A stretch of 21,412 nt of DNA from a virus. Each line of letters opens with the position of its first letter. Positions within the stretch are counted from its first letter, which is position 1. Position numbers and translations under genes: made by a program. Positions 1 through 6,595 of the stretch are shown here, piece by piece. Below the pieces are notes generated by a model. The model made no database searches, had not been told where the DNA came from, and saw only the letters and a list, made by a program, of their open reading frames with translations. The stretch is taken from positions 1 to 21,412 of IMG/VR virus record IMGVR_UViG_3300012354_000077; one strand, 5' to 3'.

Positions 1-1
1 A

Positions 2-457
2 GACCTCGACTATTCGCACTGGGACCGCAATGGCCGCCAGCTTAGGGACGTACCGGGTCGGCCATTGCACGACGGGAACCTCATCGACATCCGGAGTGCG
101 TCGGTGGATACCTCGCCCTGGGACGCCGCCCGGGCAATGCACAACGCGGCGACGAGCGACAACCCAGCATCCTTCTACAACGGTATCTGTGCCGGGAAGC
201 GCGACGGTGATCCCAGTACCGCTAGCGCTCATGCACTTCCGCACCACTACCATCCGGGCGACGCTCCAAACAAGGCTGGGGTCGCCAATGCCCTGTCCCG
301 GCTGGAAACCACTCAGGGCCTCACCAACACCAGCGCGGCCAGGTCGCATCTCCAGGGCCACATGAAGGCCATCAATCCGGACTACGAGCCAGCGAGCGGC
401 AGGGCGGATGACGTTACAGACGAGGATCTCCAGAAGTTCCTGGAGTCTCTGAGGTAA
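2..457 (+). CDS. Probable capsid maturation protease, C-terminal part (5' end outside window)
   Basis: The frame is open from the first bases and ends at TAA 455-457, so at least 151 residues of a longer protein are present. No catalytic core is visible. The end of the protein carries the pattern ALPHHYHPGD...NKAGVANALSRL...AARSHLQGHM. I recognise this pattern from the C-terminal ends of actinophage prohead proteases and related head proteins. The position directly upstream of a small GCH-motif gene and the major capsid gene agrees with the usual protease-capsid order. Internal starts such as TTG 65 are not needed, because the reading upstream of it (DLDYSHWDRNG) is continuous. It could also be another head protein, such as the end of a portal or a minor head protein. 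The family call therefore rests on the C-terminal motif and on gene order. Confidence 0.55.
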   Translation, partial: DLDYSHWDRNGRQLRDVPGRPLHDGNLIDIRSASVDTSPWDAARAMHNAATSDNPASFYNGICAGKRDGDPSTASAHALPHHYHPGDAPNKAGVANALSRLETTQGLTNTSAARSHLQGHMKAINPDYEPASGRADDVTDEDLQKFLESLR

Positions 458-459
458 TC

Positions 460-699
460 ATGCCGTACATCGTTGCGAAGGGACACGGGTGCCCAGCGAG
501 TAAGCCGTGGGCTGTTCTCAGCAATCCCGGGACGAATAGCGAGCATCGTCTCGGCTGTCACGAAACGAAAGAGGAGGCTATTCTCCATCTGGCAGCGGTG
601 AGCGAGAATGCGCCAGCCGATAAGTACGACATCGACCTAACCGACGAAGAGATCACCCAATTCAGCAATTCAGCCAGGCTTGAGAGGAGAGCCGAATGA
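460..699 (+). CDS. Small head-region protein with PWAVL...GCH motif
   Basis: A 79-residue protein starts at ATG two bases after the previous stop, with GAGG just upstream, and overlaps the capsid gene by ATGA. It begins MPYIVAKGHGCPASKPWAVL and continues with LGCHETKEEAILHLAAV. This layout (a short sheet with PWAV, then GCH, then an amphipathic helix) occurs in actinophages near, or fused to, capsid maturation proteases. The last third is acidic (DIDLTDEEITQF). No enzymatic residues are recognised. Its tight coupling to the protease remnant and the capsid gene suggests a role in capsid assembly or protease control, but that is inference. The function is unknown. Confidence 0.75.
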   Translation: MPYIVAKGHGCPASKPWAVLSNPGTNSEHRLGCHETKEEAILHLAAVSENAPADKYDIDLTDEEITQFSNSARLERRAE

Positions 700-2123
700 G
701 TACAGTGACGATTCCTACCAGGCCTGAGGAGCTGGAGGAATTTCTTGGGGACGTGAACAATGTCCGGGCGATGATGAAGGAGCCTGGCAAGTTCAAGGAA
801 TTCATCAAGGCATACGCAGAGATGACCGTCCAGAAGGATGACGACATCAAGCAGCAGATCAAGGAGCAGGTCCAGATCGGCCTGGCCGATTTCATGCGCG
901 AGAATGGCATGGGTGGCAGTCGGCTGAACTTCTCTAACTCGCATCTTGAGTCATACACCAAGTTCGACGCCAGGACTGTCAGCCATGGAAAGGGTGCCGC
1001 GTACAACGCTAACTCGTTCGGTGCCCGGCTGGAGCACGAGCTAAAGAACGCGAGCGGTGGGGACGGCTCGTGCCTGTGGGAAAGCACTAGCGAGTTCTTC
1101 CAGGGGATCTGGCCCCGGTTCGAGACCCTAAAGAATTCCCAGGTACTCGGTAGGAAGCGTACCGAGACCCTCCGGATCCAGAACTCGTTCGGAAGCGAGG
1201 TTCCGGCCGACGGTGGGTTTCTTATTCCGGAGGTCCTTAGGTCGCAGATTCTCCAGGTGGCTCTAGAGGATGCTGTCGTTCGGCCGCGAGCCCAGGTCAT
1301 TCCGATGGACAGCCTGCGGGTGCCGATCCCAATGATCGACTCGACGTCCAACGTGTCGTCGGTGTTTGGCGGCGTGGTCTGTTACTGGACAGAGGAAGCG
1401 GCACAGCTGGTTGAGTCGCAGGCCTCATTCGGCCGTGTCGTGCTCGACGCGAAGAAGCTTACCGGGTACGCGGAAGTGCCGAATGAGCTCCTGGCTGACG
1501 CTCCGGCGTTCGGCTCGTTCTTCGACACCATCTTCCCGCGCGCGATTGCCTGGTTCGAGGATATCGCCTTCATGACGGGGACTGGCGTCGGTGAGCCGCT
1601 TGGGTTCGTCAACTGCCCGGCAAGCGTCGCTGCTGCGGCCGAGACCGGACAGGCGAGCGGCACGATCGTCTGGGAGAACGTCATTAAGATGTACTCCCGG
1701 ATGCTGCCGACCGCGCTGGGACGGGCGGTGTGGATCGCGAGTATCGATACCTTCCCGGAACTGGCAACGATGGCGCTCAGCGTCGGTACGGGTGGTGGCC
1801 CGGTGTGGATGGGGAACTACACCAATCCGGGTACTGCGACTCCGCCTGTCTCTATTCTCGGACGGCCGGTGTTCTTCACGGAGAAGACTCCAGTTCTCGG
1901 GACGACTGGCGACCTCTCGTTTGTCGACATGGGCTACTACCTCATTGGTGACCGGCAGCTCATGCAGTCGATGTCTAGCGAGCACTACAAGTTCCAGAAC
2001 GACAAGACCGCGTTCCGGGTCATCGAGCGGCTGGACGGCCGTCCGTGGATCCAGTCTGCGATTACTCCGCGAAACAACAGCTCGAACACCCTTTCCCCGT
2101 TCGTCCAGCTGGCAACTCGCTAG
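696..2123 (+). CDS. Major capsid protein, HK97 fold
   Basis: A 475-residue protein starts at ATG 696 behind GAGAGGAGA and overlaps the previous stop. Residues 1 to about 75 are charged and helical (EELEEFLGDVNN, DDDIKQQIKEQV), like the scaffold-like delta region of HK97-type capsid proteins. The shell domain begins near residue 165 with FGSEVPADGGFLIPEVLRSQ. It continues with the expected E-loop and P-domain features: TEEAAQLVESQASFG, LTGYAEVPNELLADA, and a late region MGYYLIGDRQ...DKTAFRVIERLDGRP. That final pattern (F-R-x-x-E-R-x-D-G-R) is typical of the phage_capsid family. The protein forms the icosahedral shell. The upstream protease would remove the N-terminal part, but the cut site cannot be placed from sequence alone. 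Confidence 0.95.
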   Translation: MSTVTIPTRPEELEEFLGDVNNVRAMMKEPGKFKEFIKAYAEMTVQKDDDIKQQIKEQVQIGLADFMRENGMGGSRLNFSNSHLESYTKFDARTVSHGKGAAYNANSFGARLEHELKNASGGDGSCLWESTSEFFQGIWPRFETLKNSQVLGRKRTETLRIQNSFGSEVPADGGFLIPEVLRSQILQVALEDAVVRPRAQVIPMDSLRVPIPMIDSTSNVSSVFGGVVCYWTEEAAQLVESQASFGRVVLDAKKLTGYAEVPNELLADAPAFGSFFDTIFPRAIAWFEDIAFMTGTGVGEPLGFVNCPASVAAAAETGQASGTIVWENVIKMYSRMLPTALGRAVWIASIDTFPELATMALSVGTGGGPVWMGNYTNPGTATPPVSILGRPVFFTEKTPVLGTTGDLSFVDMGYYLIGDRQLMQSMSSEHYKFQNDKTAFRVIERLDGRPWIQSAITPRNNSSNTLSPFVQLATR

Positions 2124-2166
2124 CAGTATTCTGGGCAGTAACGCCCCCAGAGGATAGGAGAAGACA

Positions 2167-2607
2167 ATGGCCGGAATGGATGGCCTGGGACGGCTCTTCA
2201 ATGTCGTTCCGATCGCAGCCGGAGCAGGCCTAAAGCTCAAGGACTGCTCGGCAGTCACGTTCGTGTGTACCGGTGCTGATACGTTCTCGCTCACCATCGC
2301 GACGTCGTTTGCCGGAACGTACCGTGCAGGCAGTTTCTTCACGCCTGCCTGGGCTCCGATCACCCGTCTCTACAAGTCCACGAGCACCGGTGGCACGGCA
2401 GCGTGGACAAGGACCAATATCACAGCAGCGGATAACACCGGAGCGCAGACCAACGTGACGGCGTTCACTCTGTACGGGTCGCAGCTCCCGGATCCGTACA
2501 ACTACGTCAAGTGCTCCGTGGGCGCCTCGGGTCTCGTTGCGGCGATCTTCCATGACCTGACTGTCCAGCGCAAGCCGGAGAACCTCGCCATCCTGAGTGC
2601 GGCCTAG
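2167..2607 (+). CDS. Beta-rich head protein, possible capsid decoration or head fibre
   Basis: A 146-residue protein starts at ATG 2167 after GGATAGGAGAAG. No catalytic motif is seen. The sequence alternates short hydrophobic strands with Ser/Thr/Gly turns (AVTFVCTGADTFSLTIATSF). It ends in a strand pair, FTLYGSQLPDPYNYVKCSVG and AIFHDLTVQRKPENLAI, which looks like a small beta-sandwich. The gene is separated from the capsid gene by 43 bases and precedes two more beta-rich proteins. Genes in this position are often decoration proteins, head fibres or vertex proteins. That role is inferred from position and composition, not from a recognised family. Confidence 0.7.
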   Translation: MAGMDGLGRLFNVVPIAAGAGLKLKDCSAVTFVCTGADTFSLTIATSFAGTYRAGSFFTPAWAPITRLYKSTSTGGTAAWTRTNITAADNTGAQTNVTAFTLYGSQLPDPYNYVKCSVGASGLVAAIFHDLTVQRKPENLAILSAA

Positions 2608-2615
2608 GAGGAGCC

Positions 2616-3110
2616 ATGAGCTCGACCGCTAAGGGCTTCGCCGTCCGGGACGTCACCGTTCCGCACGGCTGGCAGCCTTTTGGGCAGGCGAACTACAACG
2701 TTGGGAAGGTCCTGCCGGCAACCGCGACAGGAAACCTGTTCGTGGTTACCGGCGCTATCCAGGCGAGTCTTGTCGGCGTCGTATCGGTCGTCGGCTCGGC
2801 TTCGTCTGTCAAGATCTCGCTCGGCTACACCGGGAACAGCTCAGGCCTTGCGTCTCCGCTTGCGGCAGGCGTTACGACCCAGGCTGTTGGCAGCATCTTC
2901 AAGCTGCCGCGCGTCCTGGGGAATGCTCTGCCGGCACCGGTCACGGGCACTGGCTCGGCTGCGAGCTGCTCGGCATTCGTGGTCTCGAATACGACGATCA
3001 CGATCACGACCGACGCGACGAACACCATGGCGATCACCTGGATCCTGATGTGGGCTCCGGTCGCTCCAGCCGGGCAGCCTGTCTCCGGTGTTACCGTGAC
3101 CAATAGCTAG
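2616..3110 (+). CDS. Beta-rich virion protein, paralogue of the next gene
   Basis: A 164-residue protein starts at ATG 2616 behind AGGAGGAGCC. It is rich in Ala, Val, Thr and Ser with no long helices. A strand-turn pattern, LPATATGNLFVVTGAIQASL, is followed by SLGYTGNSSG and a late pair ITITTDATNTMAITWILMWAPV. The order of these elements matches the following gene, where LPAAATASIFTIGGG... and LQLTTTGTAVTGTWEWYLVY... fall in equivalent places. This suggests duplication and divergence. Together with 2167-2607 it forms a three-gene set behind the capsid gene. A role as capsid decoration or exposed fibre is likely, but no named family is recognised. Confidence 0.7.
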   Translation: MSSTAKGFAVRDVTVPHGWQPFGQANYNVGKVLPATATGNLFVVTGAIQASLVGVVSVVGSASSVKISLGYTGNSSGLASPLAAGVTTQAVGSIFKLPRVLGNALPAPVTGTGSAASCSAFVVSNTTITITTDATNTMAITWILMWAPVAPAGQPVSGVTVTNS

Positions 3111-3125
3111 GACAGCGAGACAGTA

Positions 3126-3563
3126 ATGTCTATTCTCTACCAGAACCGGGTAAAGCGGGTAGCTGCGCTACTGCCTGCAGCCGCAACCGCATCCATCTTC
3201 ACGATCGGCGGCGGCCCGGTTCTGGTAGAGGCATTCTTTGGCCTCGTGGTCGCTGCGACGCCGGCTACTGCCAATGCGCTCACTGTCAGGAACACCCCGA
3301 CGTCGGGTACACCACTTAACCTGAGTACGTCGGTGTCGGTCGCAAGCCTTGAGGCAGGCAGCCATGTCTCGCTCACCGACGCGGCCGGAGGAGCCCTGAT
3401 TGTCGGGAACGCGGGCACAGCGCCGCGTCCGCTCCATCCGGGATTCGTCCTGAATCCCGGTGCGCTCCAGCTCACTACGACCGGCACGGCTGTGACAGGG
3501 ACCTGGGAATGGTATCTCGTCTATATGCCGTTCGTCGGCGCCGCGTTCGTCGTGGCTGCCTAG
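3126..3563 (+). CDS. Beta-rich virion protein, paralogue of the previous gene
   Basis: A 145-residue protein starts at ATG 3126, 15 bases after the previous stop. The ribosome site is weaker than its neighbours' (GACAGCGAGACAGTA), so translation may be partly coupled. The N-terminal VKRVAALLPAAATASIFTIG looks like a first strand, not a signal peptide, because it sits in the same alignment as the neighbour's LPATATGNLFVVTG. The C-terminal TGTWEWYLVYMPF matches the neighbour's AITWILMWAPV. The central part is Thr/Ser/Pro rich. No catalytic residues are seen. Probable head surface protein; the function is not established from sequence. Confidence 0.7.
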   Translation: MSILYQNRVKRVAALLPAAATASIFTIGGGPVLVEAFFGLVVAATPATANALTVRNTPTSGTPLNLSTSVSVASLEAGSHVSLTDAAGGALIVGNAGTAPRPLHPGFVLNPGALQLTTTGTAVTGTWEWYLVYMPFVGAAFVVAA

Positions 3564-3572
3564 GAGGAGACG

Positions 3573-3701
3573 ATGCCAAAGATCAATGCCCAGACCGGAC
3601 CGACTCTGGACTCTACCCAGACGACAGCAGCGCAGAACGACGGAGCCGTGTACGACTCCTCAAGCAAGAAGTGGGACTTTACGAAACGATCCTGGAAGTG
3701 A
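3573..3701 (+). CDS. 42-residue hypothetical protein
   Basis: A very short gene: ATG 3573 sits seven bases after a perfect AGGAGG (3562-3567, overlapping the previous stop TAG) and ends at TGA 3699-3701. The product starts MPKINAQTGPTLDSTQTTAA and ends KKWDFTKRSWK, hydrophilic with a basic aromatic tail. The strong ribosome site and the tight fit between two genes support real translation. No family is recognised. Small proteins of this kind are common between capsid and connector genes in actinophages. Confidence 0.6.
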   Translation: MPKINAQTGPTLDSTQTTAAQNDGAVYDSSSKKWDFTKRSWK

Positions 3702-3706
3702 GACGG

Positions 3707-4039
3707 ATGGCGACTATCACGACCACCGGAGCCTGGGTTCCGACGTTCCCGAATCCGGGGGATCCTCCGAGTGCCGTAGTCGAAGTTGCACCACAGACGT
3801 ACGAGAGCATGCCGTCGTTATGCCACATGCAACTTCTTCTGGATATCACGAGGAGGAACCATCAGCTGGAACCAGCTTCTCGATATCCGAAAGCAGGCCC
3901 GAGAAGAATGGCGGGACACTCCCGGAAACGGAATCGTTCCTCCCGTTGCCTGTCCCCGGTGTGGAGAGCCTCTCGTCGACGCCCCCGTCGACGTCGGAGG
4001 CCTCTTCTGCCGAAACGACGGATGGCGGTATCCGCGTGA
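3707..4039 (+). CDS. Hypothetical protein; 3' part overlaps the zinc-ribbon gene
   Basis: The frame starts at ATG 3707, five bases after the previous stop, with only a weak GA-rich site (GAGACGG). Its first 50 or so residues look like a protein: MATITTTGAWVPTFPNPGDP, then AVVEVAPQTYESMPSL and MQLLLDITRRNH. From about position 3860 the frame turns into an arginine-rich stretch (RRRPRRRRRP) that is the shadow of the zinc-ribbon gene in another frame. The true product may therefore end earlier in relatives, or a small frameshift may be present here. The N-terminal half is plausible. The last 60 residues are doubtful. Confidence 0.45.
   Translation: MATITTTGAWVPTFPNPGDPPSAVVEVAPQTYESMPSLCHMQLLLDITRRNHQLEPASRYPKAGPRRMAGHSRKRNRSSRCLSPVWRASRRRPRRRRRPLLPKRRMAVSA
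3851..3856 (+). promoter_or_regulatory. Ribosome binding site that fixes an ATC start
   Basis: A perfect AGGAGG is followed by four bases (AACC) and then ATC AGC TGG, the first codons of the zinc-ribbon protein. No ATG or GTG exists in that frame between its opening (after TAG 3777-3779) and this point. The site therefore argues for initiation at ATC 3861, or for an ATG that has been changed or misread. Confidence 0.6.
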
Positions 4040-4094
4040 CTTCATCGCGCCTGCTGAGCCAGCAGAGCTCTTCGGAGGCAGGCACACCGACTGA
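3861..4094 (+). CDS. Small zinc-ribbon protein, apparent ATC start
   Basis: A 77-residue product if translation begins at ATC 3861, four bases behind AGGAGG. The start reads (I)SWNQLLDIRKQAREEWRD, very close to the usual MSW-x-x-LLDI opening of a small actinophage protein found between capsid and connector genes. It is followed by PPVACPRCGEPLVD and GLFCRNDGWRYP. The CxxC plus a third Cys suggests a small zinc ribbon with an incomplete fourth ligand, as in many members of that group. The frame has no ATG. The only other conventional start is TTG 3786, which would add 25 basic residues that do not look like the family. The function is unknown; the position suggests a head-tail joining or assembly role. 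Confidence 0.65.
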   Translation: MSWNQLLDIRKQAREEWRDTPGNGIVPPVACPRCGEPLVDAPVDVGGLFCRNDGWRYPRDFIAPAEPAELFGGRHTD

Positions 4095-4208
4095 TTCCAA
4101 AAGGAGCAGGCGAAAGAATTCCTAGCGCCGGAGGATTCCTGGTGCCAGGTACATAACTGAATACTCATCCCTTCCCTCAGGGAACGGTCAAGAAAGCAAG
4201 GACACAGG
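4095..4208 (+). other. 114-base gap without a recognised gene
   Basis: This is the longest non-coding gap in the phage part. It holds a short inverted repeat, TTCCC-TCA-GGGAA (4172-4184), with a five-base stem and no T-run, so it is weak as a terminator. An AAGGAGCAGG near 4100 and a CGGAGGATTC near 4130 look like ribosome sites but lead to no reading frame longer than a few codons. No convincing promoter was seen. It may be the decayed remains of a small gene. Confidence 0.4.
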
Positions 4209-5495
4209 ATGGCAGTGATCTACCGGCCGTGCTACTGCACGCGTGAGGAAGTACGTCGCGCCACGGAGCTAAAGCAGGCGGCGTACGCGAACGACCGGAT
4301 TGATCGTGCCGTCCTGGCTGCCACCGAGTCAGTCGAGGGCCTGGCGCAGCGGAGGTTCTACCCGGAAGATGCGACCCGAAAGTTTGACTGGCCTAACTAC
4401 CAGCTTGCTCCGCCCTGGAAGCTTTACCTAGATCAGCATGAGCTCGCGGCACAGCCGACCCTTGTCCAGACAGGCTCTCTCGTTACTATTCCCTCGACGC
4501 AGTACATCCTGCACCCCATCAATGAGGGACCTCCCTATACTCGTCTTGAGCTTAAGCAGGATTCTTCGGCTGTTTTCGGTTACAGCCAGACACCTCAGCT
4601 TGATATTGCGATTACCGGGACGTTCGGCTACTGGGCCAGGACGCGTCCCGCTGGCACCCTCGTGTCTGGTATAACGAGTAGCCAGACGACGATAACGGTC
4701 AGTAGTGGCGCGCTCAGTGGCGTCGGAGACGTGCTAATCTGCGGAACCGAGCGGATGGTCGTGACGGACGCCCGGTATGTCGATACGGCAATCTCGTACT
4801 CTGGTCTTTCCTCGGCGAGTGCCTCGGACAGGACGGTTGCTGTTCCGGACGGCTCCCTGTTCGGGATCAGCGAGGTTCTGCGGGTAGATTCCGAGTGGAT
4901 CCTGGTCGAGGACGTTCTCGGCAACGTTCTTACCGTGCGGCGTGGCTGGGACGGCTCTCAGCTGGCCGCTCACGCGAATTCGACGCTGTGGGCTAGACGG
5001 CTCCTCTCGGTCCTTCGCGGCCAGCTAGGGACCATCTCCGCCACGCATAGCGGCGGTGATGCGCTGTCGGTCTCCGAGGTACCCGGGCTAATCCGGGAAC
5101 TTGCTATTGCCGAGGCATCGGTCTTCCTCGCGCAGGAGCGCGGCGGGTATGCCAGCGGCCGTGGGCCGAGCGCTGGGCCGGGTCTTGCGGATCTGCGAAC
5201 GCACGTCGAGTCTTCCAGGTTTGTCCGTCATGTCCGGAGCCGGGTGGTCTTATGGACAATGTGTCTGGTCCGCTGTTTGATGGCAGGGCGAGCCGTGTTG
5301 TTGCTGCTTTCTGCGAGGATGTCGAGAGGAGGCTCTCGGAGGAGGCAGCGGCGCAGATCCGGATGTTCCTGCCGACCCAGTATAAGTATCTCGGAGCGTC
5401 CGGAGGGAATCCGCAGGACAACCCGGCTCCGGTCAATGCTGGCTTCTACGAAAGCCAGATTCACGCCGAGGCATCAGCGGAAGGGCATATCGTAA
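4209..5495 (+). CDS. Head-tail connector (gp6-like) with an embedded beta-domain pair
   Basis: Starts at ATG 4209 behind AAGGACACAGG. Residues 1-60 (CTREEVRRATELKQAAYAND...AVLAATESVEGLAQRRFYP) are a helical segment typical of phage head-tail connector proteins. From about residue 148 a beta insert occurs with two similar halves: TITVSSGALSGVGDVLICG and TVAVPDGSLFGISEVLRVDS, the second ending in LTVRRGWDGSQLAAHA. Helices resume after residue 285 (EVPGLIRELAIAEASVFLAQ). Recognisable protein ends near residue 345 (about 5250). The remaining 80 residues are arginine-rich and overlap the next gene in another frame, so the true end may be earlier than TGA 5493-5495. It would sit at the portal as an adaptor ring. 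Confidence 0.7.
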   Translation: MAVIYRPCYCTREEVRRATELKQAAYANDRIDRAVLAATESVEGLAQRRFYPEDATRKFDWPNYQLAPPWKLYLDQHELAAQPTLVQTGSLVTIPSTQYILHPINEGPPYTRLELKQDSSAVFGYSQTPQLDIAITGTFGYWARTRPAGTLVSGITSSQTTITVSSGALSGVGDVLICGTERMVVTDARYVDTAISYSGLSSASASDRTVAVPDGSLFGISEVLRVDSEWILVEDVLGNVLTVRRGWDGSQLAAHANSTLWARRLLSVLRGQLGTISATHSGGDALSVSEVPGLIRELAIAEASVFLAQERGGYASGRGPSAGPGLADLRTHVESSRFVRHVRSRVVLWTMCLVRCLMAGRAVLLLLSARMSRGGSRRRQRRRSGCSCRPSISISERPEGIRRTTRLRSMLASTKARFTPRHQRKGIS

Positions 5496-5671
5496 CGGAT
5501 TCCGGCGTCATCTATGGCCCCTGGCTGGAAGGCGTATCAGAGAGGAACAGGACGACACGTTTCCGGGGATACGGGGCATTCCGGAAGATCAGCCAGGAAA
5601 TAGACCGACAGTCCGGAGAGATAGCCGGAGCAAGACTTCCACCGCACATAAGAGCCATGAATGGAGCGTGA
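5252..5671 (+). CDS. HK97 gp10-like neck/tail-completion protein
   Basis: A 139-residue protein starting at ATG 5252. It opens with VSGPLFDGRASRVVAAFCED, followed by a helical segment. It then has NAGFYESQIHAEASAEGHIV and VTDSGVIYGPWLEGVSERNR with TRFRGYGAFRK. This YGPWLEG...R-x-TRF-x-GY signature is characteristic of actinophage proteins related to HK97 gp10, which help complete the head-tail joint. The end (GARLPPHIRAMNGA) also fits. No strong Shine-Dalgarno lies before the start (CCGGAGCCGGGTGGTCTT), so translation is probably coupled to the connector gene, with which it overlaps. Confidence 0.8.
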   Translation: MDNVSGPLFDGRASRVVAAFCEDVERRLSEEAAAQIRMFLPTQYKYLGASGGNPQDNPAPVNAGFYESQIHAEASAEGHIVTDSGVIYGPWLEGVSERNRTTRFRGYGAFRKISQEIDRQSGEIAGARLPPHIRAMNGA

Positions 5672-5676
5672 AATAC

Positions 5677-5922
5677 ATGTACAAGTGCGCGCAGTGCGTC
5701 GCCGAGTTCATCCAGTGGGCGAACAGCGAGAGTAAGGACGAGAAGCCGGAAGTAAACGACGCGATTACGCTCGCGCCAGCCTGGCAGATGCAGCAGATCG
5801 GCATGCAGCAGGTCTGGGGCATTGTCGCGCTCCCAACGTGCATGCGGCATCTCGATGTCCAGAAGAGGTCCTCGCTCGACCGTGCCGTCCTTGGCGGCAG
5901 GCTTCTCGGAGGTGTCGCCTGA
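5677..5922 (+). CDS. Small CxxC protein of the connector region
   Basis: An 81-residue protein. ATG 5677 is preferred because GGAG (5663-5666) lies ten bases upstream. GTG 5668 overlaps the previous stop but is only one base from that GGAG. It begins MYKCAQCVAEFIQWANSES and continues with DAITLAPAWQMQQIGMQQVW and GIVALPTCMRHLDVQK. A short Cys pair, then ITLAP-x-WQ, then V-A-LP-x-C is a pattern I associate with small actinophage proteins between gp10-like and tail-terminator genes. The Cys residues could bind a metal. The function is unknown. Confidence 0.7.
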   Translation: MYKCAQCVAEFIQWANSESKDEKPEVNDAITLAPAWQMQQIGMQQVWGIVALPTCMRHLDVQKRSSLDRAVLGGRLLGGVA

Positions 5923-6119
5923 TGGCCACGAGCCAGCAGCGTGCCGAGAAGCCGAGGAAGTTTCTGGATGCCAGTCTCGTGCCGCTCGAGAAAGCCCTAC
6001 TGGCGCGTGCCGATGACCTCACGGAACAGGCCAGCAATGAATTCGATCCGTTCGCTCCTGTAAAGCAGATGCTTGCGGGTGAGTTCCGGATGCTCGCTGG
6101 GGAGCTGCACCACTGGTGA
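5922..6119 (+). CDS. 65-residue hypothetical protein
   Basis: ATG 5922 overlaps the previous TGA (TGATG). Upstream lies CTCGGAGGTGTC, which provides a GGAGGT ribosome site. The product is charged and mostly helical (EKPRKFLDASLVPLEKALLA, PVKQMLAGEFRMLAGELHHW). It ends at TGA 6117-6119, overlapping the GTG start of the tail terminator. No family is recognised. The compact fit and the strong ribosome site support translation. Confidence 0.65.
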   Translation: MATSQQRAEKPRKFLDASLVPLEKALLARADDLTEQASNEFDPFAPVKQMLAGEFRMLAGELHHW

Positions 6120-6595
6120 ACTTCAACGACGAGGCTATCGATGACGTCTTCAGCAAGGTCGTTAGCTACGCGATGCTGACCGGCCGATTTGATTACGTCA
6201 ATCAGCATGAGCCGGTCAGCTCTCCACACCAGGGTGTCCAGTGCTCGGTGTGGATTCAGCGGATTCATCCTATTGCATCGTCCGGACTTAGCTCGACGAG
6301 CGGAGTGGTCCAGCTTAGCGCCCGGATCTACATGAACTTTGTGGCCGAGCCACGCGACGTTATTGATCCAAAGATCACGGCAGCGATATGCGATCTTATG
6401 GGAACGTTGTCTGCCGACTTTGACTTTGGCGGGGAGGCTGGAGTACGAGCAGTTGACCTGCTTGGGATGTCAGGGATCTCCCTCGAGGCCCAGGCTGGCT
6501 ACCTAGAGATCGATCGCCAGATGTTCCGGGTCATGACGCTGACAATTCCTGTCATCATCGACGACATGTTTATCCAGAGGAGTAGCCGTGGTTAA
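6116..6595 (+). CDS. Tail terminator protein
   Basis: A 159-residue protein with GTG start 6116 (GTGA overlap) behind GGGGAGCTG. It reads IDDVFSKVVSYAMLTGRFDY, then VNQHEPVSSPHQGVQCSVWI and QRIHPIASSGLSSTSGVVQL, followed by SARIYMNFVAEPRDVIDPKI and late LLGMSGISLEAQAGYLEID. This combination is the usual signature of actinophage tail terminator (neck) proteins: V-x-THEP-like opening, VWV-x-RI, RIY-x-N, DxIDP, LEAQAGYL. The protein would cap the tail tube and join it to the head. Its place just before the tail-tube genes agrees. Confidence 0.85.
   Translation: MNFNDEAIDDVFSKVVSYAMLTGRFDYVNQHEPVSSPHQGVQCSVWIQRIHPIASSGLSSTSGVVQLSARIYMNFVAEPRDVIDPKITAAICDLMGTLSADFDFGGEAGVRAVDLLGMSGISLEAQAGYLEIDRQMFRVMTLTIPVIIDDMFIQRSSRG

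Noticed and set aside
1425-2363. Long - strand frame (312 residues) across the capsid gene
   Set aside because: It is the antisense shadow of the capsid and following gene, rich in Arg/Pro with no ribosome site or known motif.
4172-4184. Rho-independent terminator
   Set aside because: Five-base stem, three-base loop and no T-run; too weak, and the gene order suggests continued transcription.
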